Below the pieces are notes generated by a model. That model saw nothing but the letters and a program-made list of their open reading frames with translations, was not told where the DNA came from and did no database searches. 7,679 nucleotides of DNA, taken from Bacteroidota bacterium. Its GTDB lineage: Bacteria > Bacteroidota > Bacteroidia > Flavobacteriales > Flavobacteriaceae. Where the stretch lies: assembly GCA_004356305.1 (NCBI GenBank), contig SMXJ01000088.1:1-7679 (forward strand). Direction: 5' to 3'. The translations under genes were made by a program, and so were the position numbers. Shown piece by piece: positions 5,493-7,679 of this stretch. How positions within the stretch are numbered: position 1 is the first letter of the stretch; each line of letters starts with the position of its first letter.

Positions 5493-7334
5493 ATGTCAAA
5501 ATTTCAGCAATTGGGCCTGGAAGATATCTTCGTTCGGGCCATCGCCGACATGGGCTTTGAAACCCCAACTGAAGTTCAGGAAAAAACAATTCCCATCCTT
5601 TTAGAAAAAGAAACAGATCTCGTTTCTTTGGCACAAACCGGAACCGGTAAAACGGCAGCCTTTGGTTTTCCCATGCTTCAGAAGATAAATGTAGAGAGCC
5701 GTACCACTCAAGGCCTGATCCTTTCGCCAACCCGTGAATTATGTATGCAGATCGCTACAGAAATGAGGAACTACGGAAAGTACGTCAATGGATTAAATGT
5801 AGTAGCCATTTATGGTGGAGCCAGTATCACAGATCAGGCAAAGCAGATCAAAAAAGGAGCGCAGATCATTGTCGCCACACCCGGCCGAATGAAAGATATG
5901 ATAGGCAGGGGGATGATTGACATTTCCAGAATTGAGTATTGCGTACTCGATGAGGCGGATGAAATGCTCAATATGGGTTTCTATGAGGATATTACCGACA
6001 TATTATCACATTCACCTGAAGATAAAAGCACCTGGCTGTTTAGTGCGACTATGCCAAAAGAGGTTTCTGCCATTGCTAAAAAATTCATGAATGACCCAGT
6101 TGAAATTACAATTGGAACCAGAAATACCGGAACGAAAAATGTATCCCACGAATATTATTTGGTAAATGCACGAGATAGGTATCAGGCTTTAAAAAGACTG
6201 GTAGATACGAATCCCGATATTTTTTCATTGGTTTTTTGTCGAACCAAACGTGATACGCAAAAAGTAGCCGAACTCCTGATCGAAGATGGCTATAATGCCG
6301 CAGCATTGCACGGAGACCTGAGTCAGAATCAGCGTGATATGGTGATGAAATCCTTCCGTTCACGGCAAATACAGATGTTGGTGGCAACAGATGTGGCTGC
6401 AAGAGGTATAGATGTAGAAGATATTACTCATGTGATCAATTACCAATTACCGGACGAGCTTGAGGTCTACACTCACCGTAGTGGCCGTACCGGTCGAGCC
6501 GGGAAAACGGGTATTTCTATGGTAATCGTATCGAAAAGTGAAGAGCGCAAGATAAGAGCGATAGAGAAGAGCATTCAGAAAAAATTTACAAAAAAGGATA
6601 TTCCTGGCGGAATGGAAATCTGTGAAATTCAGTTGTTTCATTTAGCCAACAAGGTAAAAAACACCGATGTCAACCACGAGATCGATATGTATTTACCGAG
6701 GATCAATGAGGTTTTGCAGGATTTCACAAAGGAAGAACTCATTAAAAAAGTATTCTCGGTAGAATTCACGAGATTTTACAATTACTACCGAAAAGCCAAA
6801 GACCTGAATATAGCGGCCGGCAGTGGAGGTTCAGATAAGATATACACAGAGAACAGCGTTCGCTATTTTGTTAATATAGGCCGCAAGGATGACCTGGAAT
6901 GGATGGATTTGAAAGATCTGGTTCGCGAATTGACCGATCTTGGAAAAGATGATGTTTTTCACGTAGATACCATGGATACCTTCTCCTTCTTCAACACAGA
7001 TGAGAAGTACATGGAGAAAGTACTTGCAGCACTTAAGGGGATAGAATTCAATGGCCGGATGGTCGATATAGAAATTTCCAAAGATCGGGGCCGTAAAGGT
7101 GGCAGAGGAAGCCGTAAAGGCGGTGATCGCGGTAGAGGCCGTAATGGAAGAGATCGTAAATTCAACAAAGGAAATCGCAAATTTGATAAGGGAGGGGACT
7201 TCAAATTCTCAGGTAAAAACAGAAGAAGATCCTCGGGGACCAATGAGCGTAAAGTTGCAATTGTAGGTAGAAGAAGATCTTCAGGTTCGAATGAAAGTAA
7301 AGGAACCGGTGGAAGACGACGTAGGCGAAGTTAG
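5493..7334 (+). CDS. deaD: DEAD-box ATP-dependent RNA helicase, DeaD/CsdA-like
   Basis: This 613-residue helicase has two RecA domains (about 1-205 and 215-365). Visible motifs are the Q motif (F4, with TPTEVQEKTIP at 24-34), Walker A AQTGTGKT (47-54), PTREL (79-83), TPGR (129-132), DEAD (153-156), SAT (184-186), VATDVAARGIDV (297-308) and HRSGRTGRAG (328-337). After a helical linker (about 385-440) comes a DbpA-type RNA-binding domain (about 456-530, RYFVNIGRKDDLEW to VDIEIS). The tail, about 531-613, is basic and rich in R, G, K and S and probably disordered. Known roles of this class are ribosome assembly, RNA unwinding in the cold and mRNA decay. The size and domain order match DeaD/CsdA better than the shorter RhlE or DbpA. 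The ATG at 5493 lies after an AT-rich sequence without a Shine-Dalgarno motif; it has its own promoter and leader. The tail contains an imperfect duplication. Confidence 0.96.
   Translation: MSKFQQLGLEDIFVRAIADMGFETPTEVQEKTIPILLEKETDLVSLAQTGTGKTAAFGFPMLQKINVESRTTQGLILSPTRELCMQIATEMRNYGKYVNGLNVVAIYGGASITDQAKQIKKGAQIIVATPGRMKDMIGRGMIDISRIEYCVLDEADEMLNMGFYEDITDILSHSPEDKSTWLFSATMPKEVSAIAKKFMNDPVEITIGTRNTGTKNVSHEYYLVNARDRYQALKRLVDTNPDIFSLVFCRTKRDTQKVAELLIEDGYNAAALHGDLSQNQRDMVMKSFRSRQIQMLVATDVAARGIDVEDITHVINYQLPDELEVYTHRSGRTGRAGKTGISMVIVSKSEERKIRAIEKSIQKKFTKKDIPGGMEICEIQLFHLANKVKNTDVNHEIDMYLPRINEVLQDFTKEELIKKVFSVEFTRFYNYYRKAKDLNIAAGSGGSDKIYTENSVRYFVNIGRKDDLEWMDLKDLVRELTDLGKDDVFHVDTMDTFSFFNTDEKYMEKVLAALKGIEFNGRMVDIEISKDRGRKGGRGSRKGGDRGRGRNGRDRKFNKGNRKFDKGGDFKFSGKNRRRSSGTNERKVAIVGRRRSSGSNESKGTGGRRRRRS
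7221..7302 (+). repeat. Imperfect direct repeat encoding RRRSSG(T/S)NE(R/S)K in the helicase tail
   Basis: Two 34-nt copies (7221-7254 and 7269-7302) match at 27 of 34 positions and are offset by 48 nt, so they stay in frame. They encode RRRSSGTNERK and RRRSSGSNESK at residues 577-587 and 593-603. The unit between them, VAIVG, is unlike the rest of the polar tail. Internal duplication of this kind is a usual way for RG-rich tails to vary in length. Confidence 0.6.
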
Positions 7335-7493
7335 TTTACGGATGGGCTGGTGTTTAATTCGGTTACTGCGTTGGTCTTCTATTATTGTTGTCGTGAAAAG
7401 CCGAAATGAAAGAAGACCTAAAAAATGAATGAGGATTTGTGAAGATCAAACAGAAATTGTTGAGTATCGAACTTTTTACTCGCTTAACGAAAC

Positions 7494-7529
7494 TTTGGCA
7501 GGAAATTAGTATCTAAATGTGTATTTTTA
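7494..7529 (+). promoter_or_regulatory. Candidate promoter of the exported-protein gene
   Basis: TTTG at 7494-7497 is followed after 24 nt by TATTTTTA at 7522-7529, one mismatch from TAnnTTTG, with the ATG 17 nt downstream. The spacing is at or just beyond the upper end of the usual range. The rest of the helicase-to-gene gap (7335-7545) holds an 8-bp inverted repeat with a 30-nt loop (7373-7380 with 7411-7418) but no T tract, so no convincing terminator for the helicase. Confidence 0.4.
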
Positions 7530-7545
7530 GCCTCAATAAGTCGCT

Positions 7546-7679
7546 ATGAAGAGAGTTTTAATCATACTTTTTTTAATTATAATTCCGTTTTATACCTGGG
7601 CTCAGGAAGGTAGGATCATCAATGGTGTTGTCTTGAATGATGCTGATGATACTTCATTGGAAAACGTAAATATTGTGAA
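7546..7679 (+). CDS. 5' end of an exported protein, probably with a carboxypeptidase-like regulatory domain
   Basis: The open frame from the ATG at 7546 runs to the end of the window (44 codons, no stop). It begins with a clear signal peptide: MKR, a hydrophobic core of V, L, I and F residues (4-15), then FYTWAQEG with predicted signal peptidase I cleavage after A19. The mature start, Q20 onward (EGRIINGVVLNDADDTSLEN, then VNIV), looks like the first strands of a CarboxypepD_reg-like β-sandwich, in which the phrase I-x-G-x-V ... L-x-N-V-x-I is typical. In Bacteroidota such an N-terminus is found on TonB-dependent outer-membrane receptors and on smaller periplasmic or surface proteins of unknown role. 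The part present does not tell which. It is a true partial gene cut by the window edge. Confidence 0.8.
   Translation, partial: MKRVLIILFLIIIPFYTWAQEGRIINGVVLNDADDTSLENVNIV

Noticed and set aside
5380..5730. 116-codon - strand frame over the helicase 5' end
   Set aside because: It is antisense to the conserved Q-motif and Walker A region, and covers the helicase promoter and leader.
7373..7418. 8-bp inverted repeat GGTCTTCT / AGAAGACC after the helicase, considered as a terminator
   Set aside because: The loop is 30 nt and no T tract follows on the + strand; on the - strand the T tract precedes rather than follows the stem.
7462..7481. GAGTA / TACTC inverted repeat with a T run in the loop
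   Set aside because: The stem is only 5 bp and the T run lies inside the loop, so it does not fit an intrinsic terminator.

Overview
The window looks like chromosomal DNA of a Bacteroidota bacterium, most likely a member of Flavobacteriia. The evidence is the moderate-to-low GC content, start codons without Shine-Dalgarno sequences, two copies of the Bacteroidota promoter -7 element (TAnnTTTG, both as TATCTTTG), the sequence type of the PurB, sirtuin and DEAD-box proteins, and a final gene that opens like a secreted protein with a carboxypeptidase-like regulatory domain. Most of the content is core or housekeeping.

Left part (1-2852). A rho-independent terminator at 51-77 closes a + strand gene lying outside the window. 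It faces purB (adenylosuccinate lyase, - strand), which has its own promoter element at 1474-1481. Upstream of purB on the same strand are a 201-residue all-helical protein with HEAT/ARM-like character and a CobB-type sirtuin. These two genes overlap by 4 bases (TTGA), and the helical protein starts at TTG, so the pair is probably translationally coupled.

Middle (2853-3307). This stretch has no intact gene. It holds two degenerate 7-bp tandem repeat tracts, (RAGTCNR)n and (TTCTGTC)n. The second runs directly into the 3' third of a TrmH-type (SpoU family) tRNA 2'-O-methyltransferase gene whose 5' part is missing. I read it as a decayed gene with repeat DNA at the breakpoint, and it is the most unusual locus here.

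Right part (3308-7679, all + strand). Four closely spaced genes (gaps 23, 10 and 30 nt) encode a membrane-anchored SRPBCC protein, a VOC/glyoxalase-like protein, a PaaI-type hot-dog thioesterase and the RdgB/HAM1 purine NTP pyrophosphatase. A perfect 18-bp palindrome spans the thioesterase stop codon. A DeaD/CsdA-like DEAD-box RNA helicase follows, with its own promoter, a roughly 90-nt leader that can form a hairpin at its 5' end, a DbpA-type RNA-binding domain and a basic RG-rich tail. The window ends inside a gene for an exported protein.

I found no CRISPR array, tRNA, rRNA, transposase, phage gene or defence system, and nothing that amounts to a clearly new multi-gene system. The best leads are the repeat-associated trmH remnant, the sirtuin-HEAT coupled pair next to purB, the stop-codon palindrome and the helicase leader.
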